This document shows, piece by piece, positions 1-5,427 of a stretch of DNA of 5,427 nt (within the stretch, counting starts at the first letter, position 1; the number at the start of each line of letters is the position of its first letter). This DNA comes from an uncultured Oxalobacteraceae bacterium (GTDB taxonomy: Bacteria; Pseudomonadota; Gammaproteobacteria; Burkholderiales; Burkholderiaceae_D): assembly GCA_937996605.1 (NCBI GenBank), contig CALKVB010000166.1, forward strand, positions 1-5,427. The letters run 5' to 3'. The position numbers and the translations under genes are program-made. Below the pieces are notes generated by a model. That model was not told the origin of the DNA, ran no database searches, and saw nothing but the letters and a program-made list of their open reading frames with translations.

Positions 1-51
1 AGATCTACACAGGCGAAGACACTCTTTCCCTACACGACGCTCTTCCGATCT
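1..51 (+). other. Illumina TruSeq adapter remnant (P5 end, i5 index, read-1 primer site)
   Basis: This stretch is synthetic library sequence, not genome. Bases 1-10 (AGATCTACAC) are the last ten bases of the P5 flow-cell adapter. Bases 11-18 (AGGCGAAG) match an i5 index that I recall as D505 of the TruSeq HT set. Bases 19-51 are the standard TruSeq read-1 primer site, beginning ACACTCTTTCCC and ending GCTCTTCCGATCT. Genomic insert should begin at 52. Untrimmed adapter at the start of a sequence means this is a contig end, so nothing upstream of 52 should be interpreted as linkage. Confidence 0.97.
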
Positions 52-174
52 TCAATCTTTTTGTCTTTTTACACCAAGGTGTTTTTACAAAAAACACTTA
101 TATATTTGCATAGTAAAGCTCATTTGCAACTAAAATGCAAAAATACTGTGATATTTCGACGTATTATGTCTACG

Positions 175-206
175 AAAATGTTGAATATACTGTGTTTCAA
201 CAATTT
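175..206. repeat. Imperfect inverted repeat, candidate operator
   Basis: The arms 175-185 (AAAATGTTGAA) and 196-206 (TTCAACAATTT) are complementary at 10 of 11 positions, including a perfect 7-bp core TGTTGAA/TTCAACA separated by 10 bp. The symmetry and spacing are what a dimeric repressor or activator would need. It lies about 165-195 bp upstream of the chosen aceB start. In a stretch this AT-rich, chance symmetry is possible, and I do not recognise the site as that of a known regulator. Confidence 0.4.
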
Positions 207-301
207 GATTTCTTCTTTATTCGCCACAATTTTTAGTTTTTCTTAAATTTATTTTGATTTTGTGACTAATTTATTCATTTCTCTAGCTAAATATCGTTAC
301 A

Positions 302-307
302 TATAAA
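302..307 (+). promoter_or_regulatory. Weak candidate -10 element for aceB
   Basis: TATAAA at 302-307 matches the sigma-70 -10 consensus at 5 of 6 positions. The hexamer 17 bp upstream, TTCTCT, matches TTGACA at only 3 positions, so the promoter would need an activator or the flanking A/T tracts. Initiation near 314 would give a leader of roughly 55 nt before the start at 370. Other A/T-rich hexamers nearby are nearly as good, so this is tentative. Confidence 0.28.
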
Positions 308-360
308 AATATGTTGCAGTGCGGTGAATGAATCAGAAAAGACAGTTTTTCTTTGATAGT

Positions 361-364
361 GAGG
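361..364 (+). promoter_or_regulatory. Ribosome binding site deciding the aceB start
   Basis: GAGG at 361-364 lies 5 nt before the ATG at 370. The alternative in-frame ATG at 328 is preceded only by GCGGTGA, a weaker match, and would add 14 residues (beginning MNQKRQFFF) that do not look like a malate synthase N-terminus. The 370 start is therefore preferred. Confidence 0.55.
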
Positions 365-369
365 TCGCC

Positions 370-1956
370 ATGACACAATTACATTTACCTGAAGGTTTGC
401 AAATCACCGGTGAAATTAAACCCGGCTTCGAACAGATTTTGACGCAAGATGCGTTGACCCTCGTTGTGAAACTTAGTCGTCATTTTGAAAGTCGTCGACA
501 AGAACTACTGGCGATGCGAGTCGGACGTGCAAAACGGATGGATGCGGGCGAGCGCCCTGACTTCCTTGCTGAAACTGCACATATCCGCTCAGGTGATTGG
601 GCCATCGCACCAATTCCAAAGGCCTTAGAATGCCGTCGCGTTGAAATTACGGGACCAGTCGAGCGCAAAATGATTATCAATGCGCTTAATTCGGGCGCGG
701 ATAGTTATATGACAGACTTTGAGGATTCCAATACCCCTAATTGGGATAACCAAATTTCTGGGCAAATTAATTTGCGTGATGCCGTACGTCGCACCATTAG
801 TTTGGAGCAAAACGGTAAGAGCTATCAACTTAATGACAAGATTGCGACCTTGGTGGTACGCCCGCGTGGCTGGCATCTCGACGAGAAGCATGTACTGGTG
901 GATGGTAAGCGTGTATCGGGTGGTATTTTTGATTTCGCACTGTTTATGTTCCATAACGCCAAAGAACAAATTGCGCGCGGTGCAGGGCCATTTTTCTATT
1001 TACCGAAAATGGAATCGCATTTGGAAGCACGTTTGTGGAACGATATTTTTGTCATGACACAAAGTGAACTCGGTCTACCGCAAGGCACGATTAAGGCAAC
1101 TGTGTTGATCGAAACCATCGTCGCGGCCTTCGAAATGGACGAAATTTTGTATGAGTTGCGCGAACACAGTTCAGGCTTAAATGCAGGTCGCTGGGATTAC
1201 ATTTTCTCTTGCATCAAGAAGTTTAAGAATGATGGTGATTTCTGTTTGGCTGACCGTGCGAAAGTAACGATGACCGCGCCATTTATGCGCTCCTATGCCT
1301 TGTTATTGTTAAAGACGTGCCATAAACGCCATGCACCCGCGATCGGCGGTATGGCGGCTTTAATCCCAATTAAGAACGATCCCGAGAAAAACGAAATTGC
1401 AATGGCAGGAGTACGTAACGATAAGGCGCGTGATGCTAATGATGGTTATGACGGTGGCTGGGTTGCTCATCCAGGTTTGGTTGACTTAGCAATGACGGAG
1501 TTTAAGAAAGTCTTGGGTGATGCACCGAATCAGATTAGCAAGCAACGTCCAGATATCGAAGTTACTGCAAACGATCTGTTGAACTTCCAACCTGAGACAC
1601 CGATTACGGAGGCAGGTTTACGATACAACATCAACGTAGGTATCCACTACCTCGGCGCGTGGTTGGCGGGTAATGGTTGCGTGCCGATTCACAATCTAAT
1701 GGAAGATGCGGCAACGGCTGAAATTAGCCGTTCACAAGTATGGCAATGGATACGCTCAGTCAAAGGTGTGTTGGAAGATGGTCGCAAGATCACAGCTGAT
1801 ATGGTAAAGGCGATGATCGTTGAAGAGTTAGTCAAGGTAAAGCAATCGGTAGGCGATGGCGCAACATATGATCGTGCAGCCAAGATTTTTGAAGAGATGT
1901 CGACTTCAAGCGATTTCGCTGAATTTCTGACCTTGCCTTTGTATGAAGAGATTTAA
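370..1956 (+). CDS. aceB: Malate synthase A
   Basis: The protein condenses glyoxylate with acetyl-CoA to give malate and CoA, the second step of the glyoxylate bypass used for growth on acetate and fatty acids; it is cytosolic and Mg-dependent. From the start at 370 it has 528 residues, the usual size of the short malate synthase A form rather than the ~720-residue G form. The family signature is intact at residues 264-279 (REHSSGLNAGRWDYIF). The PRGWHL segment carries Arg166, which matches the position of the catalytic arginine of E. coli AceB. The MEDAA segment carries Asp446, matching the catalytic aspartate. A 14-residue-longer start at 328 is possible but less likely. It stands alone, followed by its own terminator, and no isocitrate lyase gene lies in the window. 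It is convergent with yggX. No frameshift or missing key residue is seen. Confidence 0.96.
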   Translation: MTQLHLPEGLQITGEIKPGFEQILTQDALTLVVKLSRHFESRRQELLAMRVGRAKRMDAGERPDFLAETAHIRSGDWAIAPIPKALECRRVEITGPVERKMIINALNSGADSYMTDFEDSNTPNWDNQISGQINLRDAVRRTISLEQNGKSYQLNDKIATLVVRPRGWHLDEKHVLVDGKRVSGGIFDFALFMFHNAKEQIARGAGPFFYLPKMESHLEARLWNDIFVMTQSELGLPQGTIKATVLIETIVAAFEMDEILYELREHSSGLNAGRWDYIFSCIKKFKNDGDFCLADRAKVTMTAPFMRSYALLLLKTCHKRHAPAIGGMAALIPIKNDPEKNEIAMAGVRNDKARDANDGYDGGWVAHPGLVDLAMTEFKKVLGDAPNQISKQRPDIEVTANDLLNFQPETPITEAGLRYNINVGIHYLGAWLAGNGCVPIHNLMEDAATAEISRSQVWQWIRSVKGVLEDGRKITADMVKAMIVEELVKVKQSVGDGATYDRAAKIFEEMSTSSDFAEFLTLPLYEEI

Positions 1957-2042
1957 GTTAGAGTTGCACTAAACAGTCAAATCGAGTGGGAACGAGGAGA
2001 TACGTCACTCTCTGAAACATCGGAAAGTCAGACGTGAAAATG

Positions 2043-2075
2043 AGAAGAGTGAGATCAAAAGTCTCACTCTTTTTT
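2043..2075 (+). terminator. Rho-independent terminator of aceB
   Basis: A perfect 9-bp stem AGAGTGAGA (2046-2054) / TCTCACTCT (2062-2070) encloses a 7-nt loop. A T tract follows at 2071-2075, with further A-T and G-T pairing possible at the base (2043-2045 with 2071-2073). It lies about 90 nt beyond the aceB stop codon, leaving a 3' untranslated region that can itself fold. Confidence 0.85.
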
Positions 2076-2357
2076 ATGCATCAATCATCACGTACAGTAC
2101 ACTCGCCGCCCAGATCAGGTTTATAGACTAGCGATGGTCTAACGTGATACTTATGCGTATTTTTGTTTTCTGTGTAACACCGTTATCGTAATTCGACGCA
2201 AAGACTGAAATAAGTGGCGTCACAGCTCAGCAGCGATTTCATGCTTGTCACAAAAAAGACTTTATGGAGAATGTAGTACAGTCGTTTCTAGATGACACAG
2301 GAAGGTTGCAAACTGCAGATATCGTTAAGACTTTGAAAATTCAGTGCGACAGGATAC

Positions 2358-2386
2358 AAAAAAAGCGAGCTTCATGCTCGCTTTTT
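2358..2386. terminator. Bidirectional rho-independent terminator
   Basis: The GC core GCGAGC (2365-2370) pairs with GCTCGC (2376-2381) around a TTCAT loop. Five more A-T pairs extend it to an 11-bp stem. There is a T tract on the plus strand (2382-2386), and a seven-A run (2358-2364) serves as the T tract for the minus strand. It starts about 40 nt beyond the yggX stop and is best read as the end of the argA-yggX minus-strand unit, while also catching read-through from aceB. Confidence 0.9.
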
Positions 2387-2425
2387 CGTAATGTTTGAAT
2401 TCTCGAAAAGAACTCTAGTCTGCAG

Positions 2426-2698
2426 TTAAGCGCTTGGTGGTACGTAGCCTTGTGCAGCATCAGCGCCATCACCAAAGAAATGTTTTTCCATTTGTGTCGC
2501 CAAATATTTACGGGCACGTACATCCGCCAGATTCAAACGATTTTCGTTGACCAGCATCGTTTGATGTTTGAGCCAAGCAGCCCAAGCTTCTTTAGATACG
2601 CCTTCAAAAATCTTTTTGCCCAGTTCTCCTGGATACGGTGGGAAGTCTAAGCCTTCAGCTTCTTTATCTAATTTGATGCAGTGGACCATGCGGGCCAT
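2426..2698 (-). CDS. yggX: Probable Fe(II)-trafficking / oxidative damage protection protein
   Basis: This small cytosolic protein of 90 residues belongs to the YggX (iron-traffic) family, linked in enterobacteria to resistance of Fe-S clusters to oxidative damage and to handling of labile Fe(II). The family hallmarks are visible: the conserved Cys7 in MARMVHC, the EAEGLDFPPYPGELGK segment (residues 13-28), then KEAWAAWLKHQTMLVNE (residues 36-52), followed by NRLNLAD and the C-terminal GYVPP. Length is normal for the family. The start is fixed by a strong AAGGAG 8 nt upstream. It lies 84 nt downstream of argA on the same strand, so it may be co-transcribed, but a perfect TATAAT in the gap suggests it also has its own promoter. 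The bidirectional terminator follows it. The exact biochemical role of the family is debated; family assignment is secure. Confidence 0.95.
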   Translation of the reverse strand: MARMVHCIKLDKEAEGLDFPPYPGELGKKIFEGVSKEAWAAWLKHQTMLVNENRLNLADVRARKYLATQMEKHFFGDGADAAQGYVPPSA

Positions 2699-2706
2699 AA
2701 TCGGTA

Positions 2707-2712
2707 CTCCTT
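2707..2712 (-). promoter_or_regulatory. Strong ribosome binding site of yggX
   Basis: On the minus strand AAGGAG lies 8 nt before the yggX ATG at 2698. It fixes the start at the first Met of MARM rather than the second (residue 4). It contrasts with argA and hrpA, which lack a properly placed site. Confidence 0.85.
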
Positions 2713-2736
2713 CTATGATTCAAAAATGCAGGCTGA

Positions 2737-2742
2737 ATTATA
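2737..2742 (-). promoter_or_regulatory. Candidate internal promoter (-10) for yggX
   Basis: A perfect TATAAT reads on the minus strand from 2742 to 2737 inside the 84-nt argA-yggX gap, placing a start near 2730 and a leader of about 30 nt ending in the strong ribosome binding site. The -35 region is poor: no hexamer 16-19 bp upstream matches TTGACA well. The spacer is A-rich. It could let yggX respond separately from argA. Confidence 0.4.
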
Positions 2743-2782
2743 CGTTTGATTCTTTATTTTCGTTCGGCGTTTTGAATTTAGC

Positions 2783-4093
2783 TTACAGTTGCTTGATCAG
2801 AACTAAGGATTTACGCTGCCAGTTATACATCTTCTGGCGATCCTTAGGCAGATCGTCGACTGTTGCCTGGACAAAGCCACGTTTTAAGAACCAATGTGCC
2901 GTACGTGTCGTCAATACAAACAAGGAATGAAAACCGGCACGACGTGCGCGCTTTTCGATGTGTTTCAAAATACGTTCGCCATCACCTTGGCTTTGCACCT
3001 CAGGGTTGACCGTTAAGCAGGCCATTTCTCCCATTTTGTCGAATGGGAAAGGGTAGAGTGCCGCACATCCAAAAATAACGCCATCATGCTCGATGACAGA
3101 GAAATAGTTAATTTCACGTTCAATCAATTCACGGCCACGTTTGACGAGCGTGCCATCGGCTTCAAGTGGTTCGATCAATTTAATGATGCCGCCGACATCT
3201 TCAATCGTTGCTTCGCGCAAGCTTTCTAGATTTTCAGTCGAGACCATGGTGCCAACGCCATCATGCGTGAATAATTCTAGCAAGGCAGAACCATCTATCT
3301 TGTATGGCACGATGTGGATACGCGGCACACCGCCTCGCGAGGCTTTGACTGCATGTTCTAGGTAAAAGCTAGCGTCCGCTGGCAAATAATTTTTTTCTAA
3401 CTCGACTTCGGCTTGTTTATACGATAGCTCTCGGATTTCATCACCGTCCTGATCTATCATCATCGGCGTCTCAGAAATAATAATCAGCTTATCTGCACGC
3501 AGAGCACTCGCCGCGGATACGGCGACGTCTTCCATCGTCAAGTTGAAAGCTTCACCTGTTGGAGAAAAACCCAAAGGTGATAACAGGACTAAGCTTCCAG
3601 CATCGAGGATGCGGCCAATCGTGTCGTAAGCGATTTTGCGGGTCACACCGGTGAGCTGAAAATCAACGCCGTCCACAATGCCTATGGGTTTGGCGGTAAT
3701 GAAATTACCCGAAATAATGCGTATCGCTGAGTGTGCCATCGGTGTATTTGGCAAACCTTGGCTGAACGCTGCTTCAATATCTAAACGCAATTCACCCGCA
3801 GCTTCTTTTGAGCATTCAAGTGCAGCGGTGTCAGTAATGCGTACGCCGTTGTGGAATCGACCTTCGACATTTCTTAGGGCAAGTTGTTCTGCGACTTGCG
3901 GACGAGAGCCGTGAACGATGACAATTTTGATACCTAAGGCGTGCAATAGCGACAAATCCTGTGCCAAAACGGGCAGGGCACCGGCCACGACCAACTCTCC
4001 CGGAAAGGCAACCACAAAGGTTTTTCCACGGAAGGCATGAATATAGGGTGCGACTGAGCGCAGCCATTGAACGAATTGAACAGAATTTTCCAT
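2783..4093 (-). CDS. argA: N-acetylglutamate synthase (amino-acid N-acetyltransferase)
   Basis: ArgA acetylates glutamate with acetyl-CoA to give N-acetylglutamate, the first step of arginine synthesis, in the cytosol. The 436 residues match the classical bacterial form. An N-terminal amino-acid-kinase-like domain (about 18-285) includes HGSRPQ at 61-66 and DGVGTMV at 278-284; in this family it holds the arginine feedback site. A C-terminal GNAT acetyltransferase domain (about 294-430) has the acetyl-CoA loop Q-x-x-G-x-G at 367-372 (QSQGDG) and a typical WFLKRGF segment at 401-407. The start is unambiguous: upstream in-frame codons run to a stop at 4117-4115 with no other start codon. No ribosome binding site precedes it. 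It diverges from hrpA across 23 bp and may be transcribed with yggX downstream. It is intact. Confidence 0.96.
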   Translation of the reverse strand: MENSVQFVQWLRSVAPYIHAFRGKTFVVAFPGELVVAGALPVLAQDLSLLHALGIKIVIVHGSRPQVAEQLALRNVEGRFHNGVRITDTAALECSKEAAGELRLDIEAAFSQGLPNTPMAHSAIRIISGNFITAKPIGIVDGVDFQLTGVTRKIAYDTIGRILDAGSLVLLSPLGFSPTGEAFNLTMEDVAVSAASALRADKLIIISETPMMIDQDGDEIRELSYKQAEVELEKNYLPADASFYLEHAVKASRGGVPRIHIVPYKIDGSALLELFTHDGVGTMVSTENLESLREATIEDVGGIIKLIEPLEADGTLVKRGRELIEREINYFSVIEHDGVIFGCAALYPFPFDKMGEMACLTVNPEVQSQGDGERILKHIEKRARRAGFHSLFVLTTRTAHWFLKRGFVQATVDDLPKDRQKMYNWQRKSLVLIKQL

Positions 4094-4099
4094 AGACGA

Positions 4100-4107
4100 A
4101 TTATAAT
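4100..4107. promoter_or_regulatory. Symmetric -10 element shared by divergent argA and hrpA
   Basis: ATTATAAT is its own reverse complement. It gives a perfect TATAAT on the plus strand (4102-4107, toward hrpA) and another on the minus strand (4105-4100, toward argA). With the usual 6-7 bases from the -10 element to the transcription start, the argA start falls on the A of its ATG (4093) and the hrpA start falls 2-3 bases before its ATG (4117). The -35 matches are weak: GTTAGA for argA at 17 bp (3 of 6) and TGAACA for hrpA at 19 bp (4 of 6). Both would lie inside the opposite gene's coding sequence. Confidence 0.55.
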
Positions 4108-4116
4108 CGCAGGACT

Positions 4117-5427
4117 ATGTCATCTAACAAAACTACGAAAAATTCTCCGGAAAAAGTCGCTTCCGATCTGCGTCAACTACGCGATAAGCTGCGCCAGACT
4201 GCTCAAGAAGCTGCAAAACCGAATAAATTCCATAGCAAAGCGAAGCCTGCTGTCGCTGAAGATAAGCGGGATCTTGGTAAAAATAATACGGAAAAAGCAA
4301 TAAAATCGAGCGCTCAGAGCGCGATGAAAAAGCAAAATCCTCGGCCTGATTCACAAAAGCGTACTGCAAAGCCTCCGCAAAATGAGAGCAAGCTAGAACC
4401 TGCAAGTGCTTTTCGTAACCCGATTCCGACGATAACTTATCCGGAAGAATTGCCGGTTTCGGGGCGTCGTCAAGAAATCGCGACTGCCTTACAACAAAAT
4501 CAAGTCGTCATCGTGTGTGGTGAAACGGGCTCTGGGAAAACGACCCAATTACCGAAAATTTGCCTTGAACTCGGACGGGGACAAAAAGGACTGATTGGTC
4601 ACACGCAACCGCGTCGAATTGCGGCTTCATCGACTGCGAAACGGATTGCGCAAGAACTCAATTCGCCGCTGGGTGAACATGTCGGCTTTAAGGTACGTTT
4701 CACCGATACTTTGAGCAAAGGTGCTTCGGTTAAATTGATGACAGACGGTATTTTGCTGGCGGAAACGCAGAATGACCCTTTGCTACGTCAATACGACACC
4801 ATCATCATCGACGAAGCGCACGAGCGCAGCTTGAACATTGATTTTTTGTTGGGTTATCTCAAGCAGATTTTGCCTAAGCGTCGAGACCTGAAGGTGATCA
4901 TTACTTCTGCGACGATTGATGCGCAACGATTCGCTAATCATTTTGCTGACCGCGGCAAGCCTGCCCCCATTATTGAAGTTTCTGGACGTCTGTATCCAGT
5001 TGAAGTGCGTTATCGCCCTGTGCAGGAAGGCGAAAAAGATAAAGAACGTGATTTGATGGTGGCAATTACTGATGCCGTGGATGAGTTATGTCGTTTAGGG
5101 TCTGGCGATGTGTTGGTATTTTTGCCTGGTGAACGTGAGATTCGCGATGCGGCTGAGGCTTTGCGTAAGCATCATCCACCGCACGTAGAAATCTTACCTT
5201 TGTTCGCCCGACTTTCTGCACAAGAGCAGGAACGTGTCTTCAAAACCTCAAATGCACGACGAATTGTATTAGCGACCAATGTGGCAGAAACCTCTTTGAC
5301 AGTGCCGGGAATCCGCTATGTTGTCGATGCCGGTTTGGCTAGGGTGAAACGTTATAGCTATCGGAATAAAGTCGAGCAATTGCAAATTGAACCCGTGGCA
5401 CAGTCGGCAGCAAATCAACGTGCTGGT
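4117..5427 (+). CDS. hrpA: DEAH-box ATP-dependent RNA helicase HrpA, 3' end outside window
   Basis: HrpA is a cytosolic 3'-5' RNA helicase of the DEAH/RHA group, linked in E. coli to mRNA processing and ribosome rescue. The 437 codons here are open to the window edge; full proteins have about 1,300 residues, so about two thirds is missing. Residues 1-108 form a Lys/Ala/Gln-rich, low-complexity tail. The helicase motifs follow in order: Walker A GETGSGKTT (135-143), TQPRRIAA (motif Ia), DEAH (232-235), SAT (264-266), VFLPGERE (motif IV region) and ATNVAETS (386-393). The last residues, QSAANQRAG, are the beginning of motif VI, and the arginine fingers lie beyond the edge. The start at 4117 is the only one possible after the in-frame stop at 4093-4095, apart from an internal Met70 with no ribosome binding site. 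AGGA at 4111-4114 is only 2 nt from the ATG, too close for normal use. HrpB is less likely, given the motif spacing and C-terminal match to HrpA. Confidence 0.95.
   Translation, partial: MSSNKTTKNSPEKVASDLRQLRDKLRQTAQEAAKPNKFHSKAKPAVAEDKRDLGKNNTEKAIKSSAQSAMKKQNPRPDSQKRTAKPPQNESKLEPASAFRNPIPTITYPEELPVSGRRQEIATALQQNQVVIVCGETGSGKTTQLPKICLELGRGQKGLIGHTQPRRIAASSTAKRIAQELNSPLGEHVGFKVRFTDTLSKGASVKLMTDGILLAETQNDPLLRQYDTIIIDEAHERSLNIDFLLGYLKQILPKRRDLKVIITSATIDAQRFANHFADRGKPAPIIEVSGRLYPVEVRYRPVQEGEKDKERDLMVAITDAVDELCRLGSGDVLVFLPGEREIRDAAEALRKHHPPHVEILPLFARLSAQEQERVFKTSNARRIVLATNVAETSLTVPGIRYVVDAGLARVKRYSYRNKVEQLQIEPVAQSAANQRAG

Larger units (their letters stand above)
52..369 (+). promoter_or_regulatory. 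AT-rich upstream region of aceB
   Basis: This region holds no gene I can support. By hand count 61-300 is about 26% G+C, far below the coding regions. An open frame at 61-246 has a Phe/Leu/Lys-rich composition dictated by base content and no ribosome binding site. The region must carry the aceB promoter and operators. It contains hairpin-forming repeats at 71-97, three TTTGCA-type motifs (105-110, 123-128, and inverted at 136-141), a direct repeat ATACTGTG (143-150 and 187-194) and an inverted repeat TGTTGAA-N10-TTCAACA (179-202). Malate synthase genes are commonly controlled by carbon source, so these are reasonable operator candidates, but I cannot assign a regulator. Confidence 0.6.
1957..2425. 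other. Intergenic region between convergent aceB and yggX; no supported gene
   Basis: This gap of 469 bases holds the aceB 3' untranslated region, the aceB terminator, an unexplained segment at 2076-2357 and a bidirectional terminator at 2358-2386. Short open frames exist (for example ATG 2040 to 2126, 28 codons, and ATG 2264 to 2398, 44 codons), but none has a ribosome binding site or a recognisable product. The second runs straight through the terminator stem. GAGGAG at 1994-1999 looks like a ribosome binding site but has no ATG, GTG or TTG at a suitable distance. I see no tRNA-like or known non-coding RNA fold. Confidence 0.6.

Noticed and set aside
61..246. Open frame of 61 codons on the plus strand
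   Set aside because: It has no ribosome binding site, its Phe/Leu/Lys/Asn-rich composition follows from very AT-rich DNA, its frame opens at a non-specific start, and it has no recognisable domain.
328..369. 14-codon N-terminal extension of aceB
   Set aside because: The ATG at 328 lacks a clear ribosome binding site and the added residues do not resemble malate synthase. The ATG at 370 has GAGG 5 nt upstream and puts catalytic Arg at position 166 as in E. coli.
1994..1999. GAGGAG as a ribosome binding site for a small gene after aceB
   Set aside because: No ATG, GTG or TTG follows at a workable distance; the nearest possibility is a CTG 12 nt away.
2040..2126. 28-codon plus-strand ORF starting at ATG 2040
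   Set aside because: It lies across the aceB terminator hairpin, has no ribosome binding site and gives no recognisable product.
2121..2142. Short inverted repeat TAGAC / GTCTA
   Set aside because: It has only 5-bp arms with an 8-base loop and no T tract, and is within what is expected by chance.
2264..2398. 44-codon plus-strand ORF as a small gene
   Set aside because: It has no ribosome binding site, it runs through the bidirectional terminator stem, and I recognise no family. It is kept only as a low-interest possible remnant.
4097..4109. Possible ArgR (ARG box) site in front of argA
   Set aside because: The symmetry is limited to the 8 bases of ATTATAAT, and the flanks do not match the TGAAT-N4-ATTCA type of half-sites. 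A -10 element explains it better.
4133..4405. 90-codon minus-strand ORF opposite the start of hrpA
   Set aside because: It is antisense to the in-frame hrpA coding sequence, which has clear helicase motifs further on. It has no ribosome binding site or domain of its own.

Overview
The window looks like an assembled contig end from a beta-proteobacterium, probably Burkholderiales and perhaps Oxalobacteraceae (Undibacterium/Herbaspirillum-like). This is inferred from the protein sequences, the moderate base composition, and the hrpA / argA / yggX cluster, an order I recall from that group. No search was run, so the genus is a guess. The first 51 bases are not biological. They are the end of the Illumina P5 adapter, an 8-base i5 index and the TruSeq read-1 primer site, so genomic sequence starts at about position 52.

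Layout. 52-369 is a very AT-rich upstream region (about 26% G+C at 61-300 by hand count) with several inverted and direct repeats, leading into aceB (malate synthase A, + strand, 370-1956), which ends at a rho-independent terminator (2043-2075). 2076-2357 holds no gene I can support. A second, bidirectional terminator (2358-2386) closes the opposing minus-strand pair: yggX (Fe(II)-trafficking / oxidative-damage protection protein, 2426-2698) and, upstream of it, argA (N-acetylglutamate synthase, 2783-4093). Divergent from argA, only 23 bp away, is hrpA (DEAH-box RNA helicase, + strand, from 4117), cut off by the window end inside helicase motif VI.

How they work together. These are housekeeping and central-metabolism genes, not a pathway: aceB serves the glyoxylate bypass, argA commits glutamate to arginine synthesis, yggX protects Fe-S clusters and hrpA acts on RNA and ribosomes. 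The most interesting biological point is the argA-hrpA intergenic gap. It contains the self-complementary octamer ATTATAAT, which reads as a perfect TATAAT -10 hexamer on both strands. It is placed so that the argA transcript would begin at its own start codon and the hrpA transcript within a few bases of its own. I see no mobile element, CRISPR array, defence system, tRNA or rRNA, and no convincing evidence of an undescribed multi-gene system.
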